Assembly: GCA_036226585.1 (NCBI GenBank)
Contig: CP108997.1
Coordinates: forward strand, 6,820,001 to 6,884,000
DNA from: Streptomyces sp. NBC_00708
GTDB lineage: Bacteria > Actinomycetota > Actinomycetes > Streptomycetales > Streptomycetaceae
DNA length: 64,000 nucleotides
Reading direction: 5' to 3'
Shown in pieces: positions 26,705-36,090 of the stretch. Positions within the stretch are counted from its first letter, which is position 1. Each line of letters starts with the position of its first letter. A model generated the notes under the pieces. That model saw only the letters and a program-made list of their open reading frames with translations. It was not told the origin of the DNA and ran no database searches. The position numbers and the translations under genes are program-made.

Positions 26705-28750
26705 ATGCGCAAGCCAAACCGACGCGATTTCATCGCGCTCACCGCAGCGACGGCGGCAGCCGCGGCAGGGATGAGCGGTCCCCAGGCGGGCCGTGCGGCT
26801 GCCGCCGAGGCCCGCAGGGCCCCGGTGGGGGAGACGGCCGCGACCGGGACGCTGAAGGACGCGAAGCACATCGTGATCCTCATGCAGGAGAACCGCAGCT
26901 TCGACCACTACTTCGGGCTGCTCAAGGGCGTACGGGGCTTCTCCGACCGCAGCACCGTCGAACTGGCGGGCGGCCACGGCGTCTTCGACCAGCCGAACGG
27001 CACCGGCCGCCACTACCCCTGGCAGCTCAGCGCGACGCAGGCAGCCGGGGGCGCCGACCCCGAACGCCTCGCCCAGTGCAGCGGAGACCTCGCCCATGAC
27101 TGGGCCAGCCAGCACGCGGCGTGGAACCACGGCAGGATGGACTCCTGGGTCTCCGCCAAGGGTCTGCGCTCCCTGGGCTACCTGACCCGCGAGGACATCC
27201 CCTTCCACTACGCCCTGGCCGACACCTGGACCGTCTGCGACGCGTATCACGCATCGGGGATGAGCGCGACCGGTCCCAACCGCACCTACTTGTGGAGCGG
27301 AAGGATCAGCGAGGCGTCCAAGGACGGCGGCAGCGAGTCCGGGCTGACCTGGGAGACCTACGCGGAGGCGCTGGAGAAGGCCGCCGTCAGCTGGAAGGTC
27401 TACCAGTCGACGGACAACTACGGCGACAACGCGCTCGCGTACTTCGCGCAGTTCGCCTCGGCCCCGGCCGGCAGCCCCCTGCGGAGCAAGGGCATGTCCA
27501 CGGTCCCCCGGGGCACCACCGAGCCCGGCGATGTGGCCGCCGACATCTGTGACGCGATCGCCGCCGACGTACGGGCGGGCACGCTGCCGCAGGTGTCATG
27601 GATCGTCCCCGACCAGAACTACTCCGAGCACCCCATGGCGACACCGGCCAACGGCGCCCACTTCGTCCACCAGGTCATCGACGCTCTCAACGCCGACCCC
27701 GACGTCTTCAACTCCACCATCCTCTTCCTCAACTACGACGAGAACGACGGCTACTTCGACCACGTTCCGCCGCCCACCCCGCCGGCCGGCACAGCGGACG
27801 AGTTCATCGGCGGGACGAGCATCGGCCTCGGCTTCCGTGTACCGCTGATCGCGATCTCCCCCTGGAGCCGGGGAGGTTATGTCAACTCGCAGACCAGCGA
27901 CCACACATCGGTACTGCGGTTCCTGGAGAAGTGGACGGCCGCGATCGGCAGACCGGCCACCTGCCCCCACATCAGCGCCTGGAGACGCGCGGTGTGCGGC
28001 GACCTCACCAGCATGTTCGACTTCACCAGCCCGGTCTACGGCCTGCCCGCCCTGCCGGCCACCGCCACCACCGTCGACATGGGTCAGTGCGCCGGCCTGC
28101 CCAACCCCGTACCGGTCGACAACAAGCTGCCCACCCAGGAGGCGGGCACCCGCAAGGCACGGGCCCTGCCCTACCAGCCGACGGCCGGCCTGGCCGCCTT
28201 CACCACTTCCGGCAGCTCCGTCCAGGCCAACATCACGATGGCCAACGGGGGCAGTGCGGCCTGCCATTTCGCCGTGTACACCAACGGCACGCAGCGCTCG
28301 GGAGGCCCCTGGCCGTACACGGTCGCCCCGGGCGGCAGTGCCGGCGACTTCTACAACTGCGGCCCCGGCTACGGGGACGGCCTCTACGACCTCACCGTCC
28401 TCGGCCCCAACCGGTTCCTGCGCCGATTCCGGGGCAACGCCACCAAGGCCGGCAAGGACCTTCTCGTGGCCGCGTCCGTCGTCGGCGTCTCCGGGACCGT
28501 CAAGCTCCGTTTCACCCTGACCAACAACAGCGCGGCCGCCGTGACGTTCACCATCAAGGCGAACGCGTACCGCACCGGCGGGCCCTGGACGTACACCGTG
28601 CCGGCCGGGAAGACCGTCACGGACGACTTCTCGGCGCTCACCTACGGCTCCGGCTGGTACGACCACACCGTCACCGTGTCCTCGGACACCACCTGGTCGC
28701 AGCGGTTCGTCGGCCACCTGGAGAACGGCCTGCCCAGCGTCAGCGGCTGA
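26705..28750 (+). CDS. Tat-secreted phospholipase C, phosphocholine-specific type
   Basis: This is 681 residues. A twin-arginine signal (RRDFIAL at residues 6-12) is followed by an Ala-rich core, so it is exported folded. The phosphoesterase domain has HIVILMQENRSFDHYFGLLK (metal ligands and nucleophile region), SATGPNRTYLWSG, NYDENDGYFDHVPPP and SPWSRGGYV, all hallmarks of the acid-phosphatase-A/PLC superfamily. Two C-terminal PLC beta domains follow (residues about 490-580 and 590-675), each with GGPWPYTV or GGPWTYTV. It hydrolyses phosphatidylcholine-type lipids. AGGAG precedes the ATG. Confidence 0.92.
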   Translation: MRKPNRRDFIALTAATAAAAAGMSGPQAGRAAAAEARRAPVGETAATGTLKDAKHIVILMQENRSFDHYFGLLKGVRGFSDRSTVELAGGHGVFDQPNGTGRHYPWQLSATQAAGGADPERLAQCSGDLAHDWASQHAAWNHGRMDSWVSAKGLRSLGYLTREDIPFHYALADTWTVCDAYHASGMSATGPNRTYLWSGRISEASKDGGSESGLTWETYAEALEKAAVSWKVYQSTDNYGDNALAYFAQFASAPAGSPLRSKGMSTVPRGTTEPGDVAADICDAIAADVRAGTLPQVSWIVPDQNYSEHPMATPANGAHFVHQVIDALNADPDVFNSTILFLNYDENDGYFDHVPPPTPPAGTADEFIGGTSIGLGFRVPLIAISPWSRGGYVNSQTSDHTSVLRFLEKWTAAIGRPATCPHISAWRRAVCGDLTSMFDFTSPVYGLPALPATATTVDMGQCAGLPNPVPVDNKLPTQEAGTRKARALPYQPTAGLAAFTTSGSSVQANITMANGGSAACHFAVYTNGTQRSGGPWPYTVAPGGSAGDFYNCGPGYGDGLYDLTVLGPNRFLRRFRGNATKAGKDLLVAASVVGVSGTVKLRFTLTNNSAAAVTFTIKANAYRTGGPWTYTVPAGKTVTDDFSALTYGSGWYDHTVTVSSDTTWSQRFVGHLENGLPSVSG

Positions 28751-28781
28751 CACCGCGCGCCGCCCCGGCGAGGAGGGCCAC

Positions 28782-29615
28782 TCAGCCGCGCCACCACGGC
28801 TCGCGCACGTAGAGGCTCTCCTCGCCGACGCATCCCGCGCCGTTGGAGATCTCCCGGGTGTCCAGGTTCCAGCCCACGACACCGTTGCCCTTGCGGCTCA
28901 GCTCGATCAGCCGTTCACTCGCGGTGTGCGTGCCGGCGGTGACCTCGCAGCGGACGATCCCGGTCCACGCCTGCCCGTTCAGAGCGGCGGCGAAGGCCAG
29001 CACCGGCAGCGCGAGGACGGTGAGGCCGAGGACGGCCCACTGCTCCAGGGCCGCCGCGCGGCGCAACAGGGGCGCCGGCCGGTAGCTGTCGTCGTCGTGC
29101 GATGCGGACGCCGCCCGGCCGCGGCCGGAGTGCCGGTGCGGGCGGCGTCTGCCGGTGCGGTACTCCACGACGACGCCCTTGCGCAGCGCGTAGGCGGTGA
29201 GCCCGGTGCCCAGTCCCCACCAGAGGCCGAAGAAGCACGCGACCACCACGGCCATCGAGGCCGGGCTGACGACGGTGAGGGCCGCTCGCTGGAGCGCCCG
29301 GAGGAAGCCGCCTTTCACCGGGACGGCGCCGCGCGCCGCGAACAGGGCGAAGACGACGCGGGAGACGACGACGGCCAGCACGGAGGCGAGCAGCGCGTCG
29401 GTGAGCACCATGCCGATCAGGACGTCCGGCCAGTTGGCGGGTTCCATGCCGATGAACACGTCACGGGCCGCGGTGCCGCCTCCGACCGTGTACGCGACTT
29501 TCGTGACCGGCACCGCGAACGCCACCGCCAGCAGCACGGTGTGCCCGGGGCCGCCCTTGCGATCGGCCGACCGGGCTGCTGCCTCCGGGTCCTTGTCGTA
29601 GTCCGTCTCCGCCAT
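28782..29615 (-). CDS. Membrane protein of unknown function
   Basis: This is 277 residues with about four membrane helices (HTVLLAVAFAVPVTKVAYTV; VLIGMVLTDALLASVLAVVV; a helix near residue 125; AVLGLTVLALPVLAFAAAL). A basic linker RTGRRRPHRHSGRGR sits between helices 3 and 4, and a C-terminal extracytoplasmic domain of about 60 residues has two Cys. I do not recognise the family. ATG 29615 (MAETDYDKDPEAAARSAD) is favoured over the longer Arg-rich frame upstream. It is convergent with phospholipase C. Confidence 0.65.
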   Translation of the reverse strand: MAETDYDKDPEAAARSADRKGGPGHTVLLAVAFAVPVTKVAYTVGGGTAARDVFIGMEPANWPDVLIGMVLTDALLASVLAVVVSRVVFALFAARGAVPVKGGFLRALQRAALTVVSPASMAVVVACFFGLWWGLGTGLTAYALRKGVVVEYRTGRRRPHRHSGRGRAASASHDDDSYRPAPLLRRAAALEQWAVLGLTVLALPVLAFAAALNGQAWTGIVRCEVTAGTHTASERLIELSRKGNGVVGWNLDTREISNGAGCVGEESLYVREPWWRG

Positions 29616-29886
29616 GGCGCCTACAGAGGGATGTGAAGGGGTGCGACGCGGGGCATCGATGTGGCTGCGGCCTGCCGCTCGTCGGTACAGGCGGGACGGA
29701 CGACGCTCATGAGTGTGCTCCCGGCTTCTGAAGGGCGAGCGCGTGGAGACGGCGCGCTGCCCCGCAGCCTTACCCCGCCGCCGCACCTCGGCCACCGGCG
29801 TTACGCCGCCCGGGGCAACGCGTGCCCGAATCCGGCCCCCGGACCGGCATTACGCCGACCCCTGTGGGCGCTCGCGTTCCGGAAGG

Positions 29887-31404
29887 TCAGCAGAGCAGTG
29901 CCGTGCGCAGGTCGAGCCGGTTGTCCAGGCGGGACAGGTCGCGGCCCGTGAGGAGTTCGATGCGCTGGACGCGGTAGTGGACGGTGTTGACGTGGATGTG
30001 CAGGGACTCCGCCGTGCGGGCCCAGGAGCAGTCGTGGGAGAGGAAGGCCCGCAGGGTGTCCAGGAGCATGGGGCCCGACTTCGGACCGGCGTCCAGCAGG
30101 GGGCCCAGGACCGTGTCGCGGTAGATCGCGCGTACCTCGGACGGGACGCCGGCCAACAGCAGTGCCACCCCGCTGAGTTCACCCTGCACGACGACCGGTG
30201 TACCGCCCCGCGCCGGGGAGCGGGCCGCCGCCAGGGCGTAACGGGCTTGCTTCAGTGCGCCGTTGAGGTCAGCGGCGGTGCCGACCGGTCCGCTGACACC
30301 GGCATGCCAGGCGCTCTGCGGGCGGCAGTCCCGGATCAGGGGCCATACCTCGCGCAGCTGTTCCCCCACCCCGGCCGCCGCCTCCCGGGCATGCGCGACG
30401 ACCGCCGTCGCCTCGTCACCGGCGCCCCGCGCCACGGCGAACACGGCCCCCGGCAGATGGGCCAGCGCCTCGCCGAGGGCGGGGATGCCGTCCTCCCCGT
30501 GCTCCAGCACCGCCGTCACCACGGTGTACGCGGGCCCGCCGGCCAGCCCGCACGACTCCAGCGCACCCCGCAGGCGCTCCGGGTCCGGGCGCAGGGCGCC
30601 GACGGCGGCCACGAGCCGGCCGGCGGCGGGCTCGCGCGCCGCCCGGTGCCGGTCGAGGCGGCGCCGGCACCTGCCGAGCAGGCCGGATATCTCCTCCAGG
30701 ACCCGTGGCGGCACCCGTGCCCCCTCGGGGAGGTGCAGGTACCAGGTGTCGAAGGCCGTGCTCTCGGACTCGACGCGCATGGTCGTGCCCCGTCCGCCGC
30801 GCAACTCCTCCGCGGCCCGGGGCGCGGGCAGACGCGCCGCGCCGCCGGTACGGGCGACGGTCCGGCCGCTGCTGGTGAGCAGGTGGCAGGCGGGCGCCCC
30901 GAGATGGGCGAAGGCGCGGTGGAGCAGTTCCCCGGCCCCCGCTCCGCCCTCCAGGGCCCGGTCCAGGTCCTCGCGTACGTTCTCCGGCAGGGCGTGATGA
31001 CTGGTGGGCCGGCCGCTGAGGTCGCCCCACTGGCGCAGGTAGACCGCCTCGGTCACGGCCCGGAAGCTGGTCTGCGGCGGTACGGCGATGAGGGCCACGC
31101 GGTGCTTGCGACAGGCGTCGACGAGTTCGCGCGGCACCTCGCCGTGCGTCTCCTCACCGGCCAGCAGGGCGACGGCTCCCGCCTGCCGCAGCGCCGACAC
31201 GAACCGGTTCGTCCGGCCCGGCCCCCCGTCCGGACTCCACCACACGAGACCGCTCAGCACCACCTCTCCCGGCTGGAGGAAGCGGGCCGGGTCCTCCAGA
31301 TCCGTCGCGGTGACCCCGGCGATCTCCTGGCCGAGCAACGTCTCGTCGCCCCAGACGAGAGACAGGTCCAGACGGTCCAGCCGGAGGAGGTGGTCGACGT
31401 GCAT
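29887..31404 (-). CDS. PucR family transcriptional regulator
   Basis: This is 505 residues. The N-terminal PucR domain (VDHLLRLDRLDLSLVWGDET, GEVVLSGLVWW, VPRELVDACRKHRVALIAVP) senses purine-pathway ligands. The middle GGDEF-like/CdaR region has AVFAVARGAGDEATAVVAHA. The C-terminal helix-turn-helix is SWARTAESLHIHVNTVHYRV followed by QRIELLTG. AAGGAG before ATG 31404 fixes the start. It is transcribed away from the xanthine-dehydrogenase-type genes, so it very likely controls them in response to purine catabolism. A 10-bp inverted repeat in the shared intergenic region is a candidate operator. Confidence 0.88.
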   Translation of the reverse strand: MHVDHLLRLDRLDLSLVWGDETLLGQEIAGVTATDLEDPARFLQPGEVVLSGLVWWSPDGGPGRTNRFVSALRQAGAVALLAGEETHGEVPRELVDACRKHRVALIAVPPQTSFRAVTEAVYLRQWGDLSGRPTSHHALPENVREDLDRALEGGAGAGELLHRAFAHLGAPACHLLTSSGRTVARTGGAARLPAPRAAEELRGGRGTTMRVESESTAFDTWYLHLPEGARVPPRVLEEISGLLGRCRRRLDRHRAAREPAAGRLVAAVGALRPDPERLRGALESCGLAGGPAYTVVTAVLEHGEDGIPALGEALAHLPGAVFAVARGAGDEATAVVAHAREAAAGVGEQLREVWPLIRDCRPQSAWHAGVSGPVGTAADLNGALKQARYALAAARSPARGGTPVVVQGELSGVALLLAGVPSEVRAIYRDTVLGPLLDAGPKSGPMLLDTLRAFLSHDCSWARTAESLHIHVNTVHYRVQRIELLTGRDLSRLDNRLDLRTALLC

Positions 31405-31438
31405 ACGAGCTCCTTGCGCGGTCACGGGGCGAGCCCGC

Positions 31439-31465
31439 ACTCGCATTCACGAGGCGAATGCGAGT
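31439..31465. promoter_or_regulatory. Inverted repeat, candidate PucR operator
   Basis: A perfect 10-bp inverted repeat (31439-31448 with 31456-31465, 7-base spacer; half-site ACTCGCATTC) lies 35-61 bases upstream of the pucR-like start. It is followed by a smaller repeat GCATC-GTA-GATGC at 31470-31482. The position between divergent pucR-like and xanthine-dehydrogenase-type genes fits an operator, though an attenuator or leader hairpin is possible. Confidence 0.5.
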
Positions 31466-31627
31466 CATCGCATCGTAGATGCATAGCCGCAGGCGGAAAA
31501 CAGCTCTTGTTTGATCCTCCAGGGGGCGGGGTCCGGGGATGGACGTTTTCCGGGTTCGCGTCCAGTCGTACCCGGGCATCCCGGCCGCTTCACTGGCTCG
31601 GAGACATCGGTCAGAGGGCTGGGTGGG

Positions 31628-32464
31628 ATGGATCTGAACACGATCACCGACGTGAGGGACGCGCGCCTGCGGGAGCCGTGGCGGGCCGGGGACGCCTGGC
31701 TGGGAGGAGGCACGTACCTGTTCTCCCAGCCCCAGCCGCATCTGCGCCGCCTGGTCGACCTGAGCCGGCTGGGCTGGGAACCGCTGACGCGCCACGCCGA
31801 CGGTTCGCTGGAGATCTCCGCGACCTGCACGATCGCCCAGCTGTCCCGCTACGGCCGCCGCTCGCTGCACGCGCCGGCCGCCCCGCTCTTCGAACAGTGC
31901 TGCCGGGCCTTCCTCGCCTCGTTCAAGATCTGGAACATGGCGACCGTCGGCGGAAACCTGTGCAACGGCCTGCCGGCCGGGCCGATGATCTCGCTGACGG
32001 CCGCGCTCGACGGCACCTGCCTGCTCCGCGCCCAGGACGGTTCCGTACGTGAGGCCAAGGTGGCCGACTTCGTCCGGGGCGCGGGCCAAAAGGACCTCGC
32101 GGAGGGCGAGCTGCTGCGGTCCGTGACGCTCCCCGGGCGGGCGCTGGAGTGCCGCACGGCGTTCCGGCAGGCCTCGCTGTACGGGCTCGGCCGCTCCGGC
32201 GCACTTGTCATCGGCACGCTCGACCCGGTGGACGGTTCGCTCGCCGTGACGGTCACCGCCGCCACGGTCCGGCCCTTCCGCTTCTGGTTCCCGCTGCCGC
32301 CGACGGCCGGGCGGCTGCGGTCGGCCCTCGACACGGCGGTGTCCGGTGCCGAGTGGTTCGACGACATCCACGGACTGCCCGAGTGGCGCCGGCACATGGC
32401 GCTGCGCCTCGCCGAAGAGGTACGCCGCGAACTGACCGAAGCACCCGGAAGGGACGACCGATGA
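31628..32464 (+). CDS. Xanthine dehydrogenase family FAD-binding subunit
   Basis: This 278-residue protein has the FAD-binding fold of molybdopterin dehydrogenases. It contains the pyrophosphate motif AWLGGGTYLF near residue 25 and the second motif IWNMATVGGNLCNGLPAGP near residue 105. A C-terminal CO-dehydrogenase flavoprotein domain includes FRQASLYGLGRSGALVIGTL. It passes electrons from the Fe-S subunit to FAD and on to the acceptor. ATG 31628 lacks a strong ribosome site. The stop overlaps the next gene (ATGA), so subunits are coupled. Confidence 0.9.
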   Translation: MDLNTITDVRDARLREPWRAGDAWLGGGTYLFSQPQPHLRRLVDLSRLGWEPLTRHADGSLEISATCTIAQLSRYGRRSLHAPAAPLFEQCCRAFLASFKIWNMATVGGNLCNGLPAGPMISLTAALDGTCLLRAQDGSVREAKVADFVRGAGQKDLAEGELLRSVTLPGRALECRTAFRQASLYGLGRSGALVIGTLDPVDGSLAVTVTAATVRPFRFWFPLPPTAGRLRSALDTAVSGAEWFDDIHGLPEWRRHMALRLAEEVRRELTEAPGRDDR

Positions 32465-35244
32465 GCTACGAACTCCACGTCAACGGGAGGACGTTCGAGG
32501 AAGAACCGCGCGCCGGGCAGTGCCTGCGGACCTATCTGCGCGAACGCGGCTGGTTCGGCGTGAAGAAGGGCTGCGACGCCGGGGACTGCGGCGCGTGCAC
32601 CGTCCACGTCGACGGCGAGCCGGTGCACAGCTGCCTCTACCCGGCGGCCCGCGCCGAAGGCCGTACGGTCACGACCGTCGAGGGCCTGGCCACGCCGGAC
32701 GGCGAACTCCACCCCGTGCAGCGCAAGTTCCTCGACGCGCAGGGGTATCAGTGCGGATTCTGCACCGCCGGGTTCCTGATGACCACGGCCGCCCTGGAGG
32801 CGGAACGCGGCACCGAGCACGACGACGGCAAACTGGACGACCTGCCGCGCGCGTTCAAGGGGAACCTCTGCCGCTGCACCGGCTACCGGGCGATCGAGGA
32901 CGCCGTCCGGGGCGTGCGGCACACCGAACGCCCGTGCGCGGGGCAGGCGGTGGGGCGCAACGTCGGCGCACCCGCCGGGCCGCAGGTCGTCACCGGGACC
33001 GCCCGCTACACCTTCGACATCGAGGTGCCCGGCCTGCTGCACATGAAGCTGCTGCGCTCACCGCACCCGCACGCCCGCGTTCTCGCGATCGACACGGCCG
33101 CCGCCCTGCGCGTGCCCGGGGTCGTCGCCGTGCTCACCCACGAGGACGCGCCGGACACGCTCTACTCGTCCGCCCGGCACGAGCACCCCACCGAGGACCC
33201 CGACGACACCCGGGTCCTCGACGACGTCGTCCGGTACGTGGGCCAGCGGGTCGCGGCCGTCGTCGCGGACAGCGAACAGGCCGCCGAGGAGGGATGCCGG
33301 CGGATCGAGGTGACGTACGAGGTACTGCCCCATGTCACCGACCCCGAGGCGGCGATGCGCCCCGGCGCGCCCGTCATCCACGCCGGCAAGGGGCCCGACG
33401 CCCGCATCGCCCGGGTCGCGGACAACGTGGCCGGTGAGGTGCACGGCGAGACCGGCTCGGTCGAGGACGGCTTCGCCGAGGCCGACCTCGTCCACGAGGA
33501 GACCTTCCGTACCCAGCGGGTGCAGCACGCCAGCCTGGAGACCCACGGCTGTGTCGCGTACGTCGAACCCAAGGAGGACGGCACGGGGGAGCGGCTGACC
33601 GTACGCTCCTCCACCCAGACCCCGTTCCTGACCCGCCGGGCGCTCTGCGCGCTGTACGGACTGCCCGAGGACGAGGTGCGGGTGGTCGCGGGCCGGGTCG
33701 GCGGCGGCTTCGGCGGCAAACAGGAAATGCTCACCGAGGACATCGTCACCCTCGCCGCACTGAGGCTGCGGCGCCCGGTCAAGCTGGAGTACACCCGCGC
33801 CGAGCAGTTCTACGGCGCCACCACCCGCCACCCGTTCACCATCGCCGTCAAGGCCGGGGTCCGCAGGGACGGCACGCTCACCGCCCTGCGGATGCGGGTG
33901 GTGTCGAACACCGGCGCGTACGGCAACCACGGTCCGGCGGTGATGTTCCACAGCGTCGGCGAGTCGTTCGCCGTCTACCGGGCGCCGCACAAGAGGGTCG
34001 ACGCGTACTCCGTCTACACCAACGTCGTCCCGGCGGGCGCCTTCCGGGGCTACGGCCTCGGCCAGGTCACGTTCGCCGTCGAATCCGTCATGGACGAACT
34101 CGCGCGGCGCCTCGGCATGGACCCGCTGGTCCTCCGCGAGAAGAACATCATCGGCCCCGGCGAGCCCATGATCAGCCCGATCGGTGAGGAGGAGGACCTG
34201 CACATCGCGTCCTACGGACTCGACCAGTGCCTGTCCGTGGTGCGGAAGGCCATCGCCGAGGACCGCAGCGCCGACGACGCCCCCGAGGGGTGGCTGACCG
34301 GGCAGGGTACGGGTATGGCGATGATCGCCACCGGGCCGCCCGGCGGCCACTACGCCGACGCACGGGTCTCGCTCCTGCCGGACGGGACGTACGACATCGC
34401 CGTCGGCACCGCGGAGTTCGGCAACGGCACCACCACCGTCCACAAACAGCTCACCGCCGGCGCTCTGAACACCACCGAGGACCGGATCACGATCCGCCAG
34501 TCCGACACGGACGTCGTCCGCCACGACACCGGCGCCTTCGGCTCCGCGGGCACCGTCGTCGCGGGCAAGGCGGTGCTGCTCGCCGCGACCTCCCTGGAGC
34601 AGCGCCTGCGCACCCTGGCCGCGCGTCACACGGGGGTGGCCCGTCACCTGTGCGTGCTCGGCGCGGAGTCCGTCGACTGCGCCGGACGGCTCGTCACGCT
34701 GAAGGAGCTGTACGAGGCGGGGCACGCCTCGGGCGCGGCGGACGAGCTGGCGGCCGATGGGCACTGGGGCGGGTCGCCGCGCTCGGTCGCCTTCAATGCC
34801 CAGTGGTTCCGGGTCGCCGTCGATCCGGGCACCGGCGAGATCCGTATCCTGCGCAGCGTCCACGCCGCCGACGCCGGGAAGGTGATGAACCCGATGCAGT
34901 GCCGCGGCCAGGTCGAGGGCGGCGTCGCCCAGGCGCTGGGCGCGACGCTCTTCGAGACCGTCCGGGTCGACGACCGGGGGGAGGTCACCACGGCGGCGTT
35001 CCGCCGCTACCGGCTCCCGCAGTACGCGGATGTGCCCCGCACCGAGGTCCACTTCACGGAGACCTCCGACTCGATCGGCCCGCTCGGCGCCAAGTCGATG
35101 AGCGAGAGCCCCTTCAACCCGGTCGCGCCCGCGCTCGCCAACGCGCTGCGGGACGCCACGGGCATCCGGTTCACGGAACTGCCGGTGACCCGCGACCGCG
35201 TCTGGCTCGCACTGGACCGGCGGGCGGGGGACCTCGGCCGATAG
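32461..35244 (+). CDS. Xanthine dehydrogenase family protein: fused [2Fe-2S] and molybdopterin subunits
   Basis: This is 927 residues. Residues 1-160 form the small Fe-S subunit. The first cluster has Cys in KKGCDAGDCGACTVHVDGEP and VHSC; the second has YQCGFCTAGF and GNLCRCTGYR. From about residue 165 follows the large molybdopterin subunit, with VGRNVGAPAGPQVVTGTARY, the GRVGGGFGGKQ cofactor motif, GAFRGYG, and the C-terminal MSESPFNPVAPALANALRD whose Glu fits the catalytic base. Usually these two parts are separate genes. The fusion looks natural because the frame is continuous and both parts are complete. The substrate is probably xanthine/hypoxanthine or another purine-like heterocycle, given the PucR neighbour. 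Confidence 0.9.
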   Translation: MSYELHVNGRTFEEEPRAGQCLRTYLRERGWFGVKKGCDAGDCGACTVHVDGEPVHSCLYPAARAEGRTVTTVEGLATPDGELHPVQRKFLDAQGYQCGFCTAGFLMTTAALEAERGTEHDDGKLDDLPRAFKGNLCRCTGYRAIEDAVRGVRHTERPCAGQAVGRNVGAPAGPQVVTGTARYTFDIEVPGLLHMKLLRSPHPHARVLAIDTAAALRVPGVVAVLTHEDAPDTLYSSARHEHPTEDPDDTRVLDDVVRYVGQRVAAVVADSEQAAEEGCRRIEVTYEVLPHVTDPEAAMRPGAPVIHAGKGPDARIARVADNVAGEVHGETGSVEDGFAEADLVHEETFRTQRVQHASLETHGCVAYVEPKEDGTGERLTVRSSTQTPFLTRRALCALYGLPEDEVRVVAGRVGGGFGGKQEMLTEDIVTLAALRLRRPVKLEYTRAEQFYGATTRHPFTIAVKAGVRRDGTLTALRMRVVSNTGAYGNHGPAVMFHSVGESFAVYRAPHKRVDAYSVYTNVVPAGAFRGYGLGQVTFAVESVMDELARRLGMDPLVLREKNIIGPGEPMISPIGEEEDLHIASYGLDQCLSVVRKAIAEDRSADDAPEGWLTGQGTGMAMIATGPPGGHYADARVSLLPDGTYDIAVGTAEFGNGTTTVHKQLTAGALNTTEDRITIRQSDTDVVRHDTGAFGSAGTVVAGKAVLLAATSLEQRLRTLAARHTGVARHLCVLGAESVDCAGRLVTLKELYEAGHASGAADELAADGHWGGSPRSVAFNAQWFRVAVDPGTGEIRILRSVHAADAGKVMNPMQCRGQVEGGVAQALGATLFETVRVDDRGEVTTAAFRRYRLPQYADVPRTEVHFTETSDSIGPLGAKSMSESPFNPVAPALANALRDATGIRFTELPVTRDRVWLALDRRAGDLGR

Positions 35245-35391
35245 ACCAGGGTCCTGCCAGGCTCGTACTCGTACATAGCTCAGAAATGCGAGCCGAAGAG
35301 GCGGCACGGCATGGCAAACGCGGTTCACCGCTCCGGCGGTCGGGTATCACTGCGCGCAGCCGCCGCACCGACCGCCGTGAGGGGACCGACC

Positions 35392-35886
35392 ATGAGCCGA
35401 CCGAGCACCGCCCCGCGTCCCGCACCCACGGGCACGTTCGCCCTCTGGGGCGACCTGGCCGATCCGGTCACCCTGTCCGTCGCCCGTCTGCGGCGGGACT
35501 GGGAGCAGCACCGGGCCGAGGTCGTCTTCGACTGCGCGACCTCGGGACCGCAGCGCCATACCTTCGCCGGTCCTCTGCTGCGCGAGGTGGTGGCCGCGAC
35601 GTTGCCCGGCTTCGCCCCGCTCCGCCGCAAGGAGCGCTCCCGCTTTCTGCTCGCGGTGAGCGGCGGCGACGGCCACCACACCGTCATGTCCTGGGCGGAG
35701 ATCGACGCGGACTTCGGCAACGCGCCGGTCCTGCTCGCCACCCGCATGGACGACGACGACCTCGACACGTCCGGCACCCAGCTGGTCGTCCCGTCCGACC
35801 GGTGCGGCGCGCGCTACGTCAGCGCGGTCACCGGCATCTGGCTCGGCTGCCACGCTCACGACGGCGCCCTTCCCCTCGGCGCCTGA
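35392..35886 (+). CDS. Small SUOX-fold molybdopterin-dependent oxidoreductase-like protein
   Basis: This is 164 residues resembling the oxidoreductase molybdopterin-binding domain in reduced form: FALWGDLADPVTLSVARLRR, EVVFDCATSG, FAGPLLREVV, LLAVSGGDGHHTVMSWAEID and QLVVPSDRCGARYVSAVTGI. The Cys in VVFDCATSG occupies the region where the molybdenum-ligating Cys lies in larger relatives, but I cannot confirm cofactor binding. GAGGGG upstream supports ATG 35392. It follows the molybdoenzyme operon by about 150 bases and may share its induction. Confidence 0.7.
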   Translation: MSRPSTAPRPAPTGTFALWGDLADPVTLSVARLRRDWEQHRAEVVFDCATSGPQRHTFAGPLLREVVAATLPGFAPLRRKERSRFLLAVSGGDGHHTVMSWAEIDADFGNAPVLLATRMDDDDLDTSGTQLVVPSDRCGARYVSAVTGIWLGCHAHDGALPLGA

Positions 35887-35924
35887 CGGGAGCGCGGGCC
35901 TCGGACGCGGGCCGCTCCGGAGCC

Positions 35925-36045
35925 CATGAGACGATGACCGGCGATTTGGGCGACGGGATCCGAGGAAGCCGGTGGGAATCCGGCGCGGTACCGCCACTGT
36001 GACCGGCACGAGCCGGGAGCCAGAGACTCACACCGTCGCCCCCTC
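35925..36045 (+). promoter_or_regulatory. Cobalamin riboswitch upstream of the ferredoxin-like gene
   Basis: The region contains the conserved core GGAAGCCGGTGGGAATCCGG, then GCGGTACCGCCACTGTGACC and a B12-box-like GAGCCAGAGACT segment, in the correct order. The gene starts about 45 bases downstream. In actinobacteria such elements lower expression when adenosylcobalamin is bound, usually by hiding the ribosome site. Confidence 0.88.
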
Positions 36046-36090
36046 CATGGATTCCGGGGCGGATCTCCCCGGTGAGAGGCGGGTTGCGGG

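Noticed and set aside
33058..35328. A 756-codon minus-strand frame
   Set aside because: Antisense shadow of the molybdopterin subunit gene, with no domain or start site.
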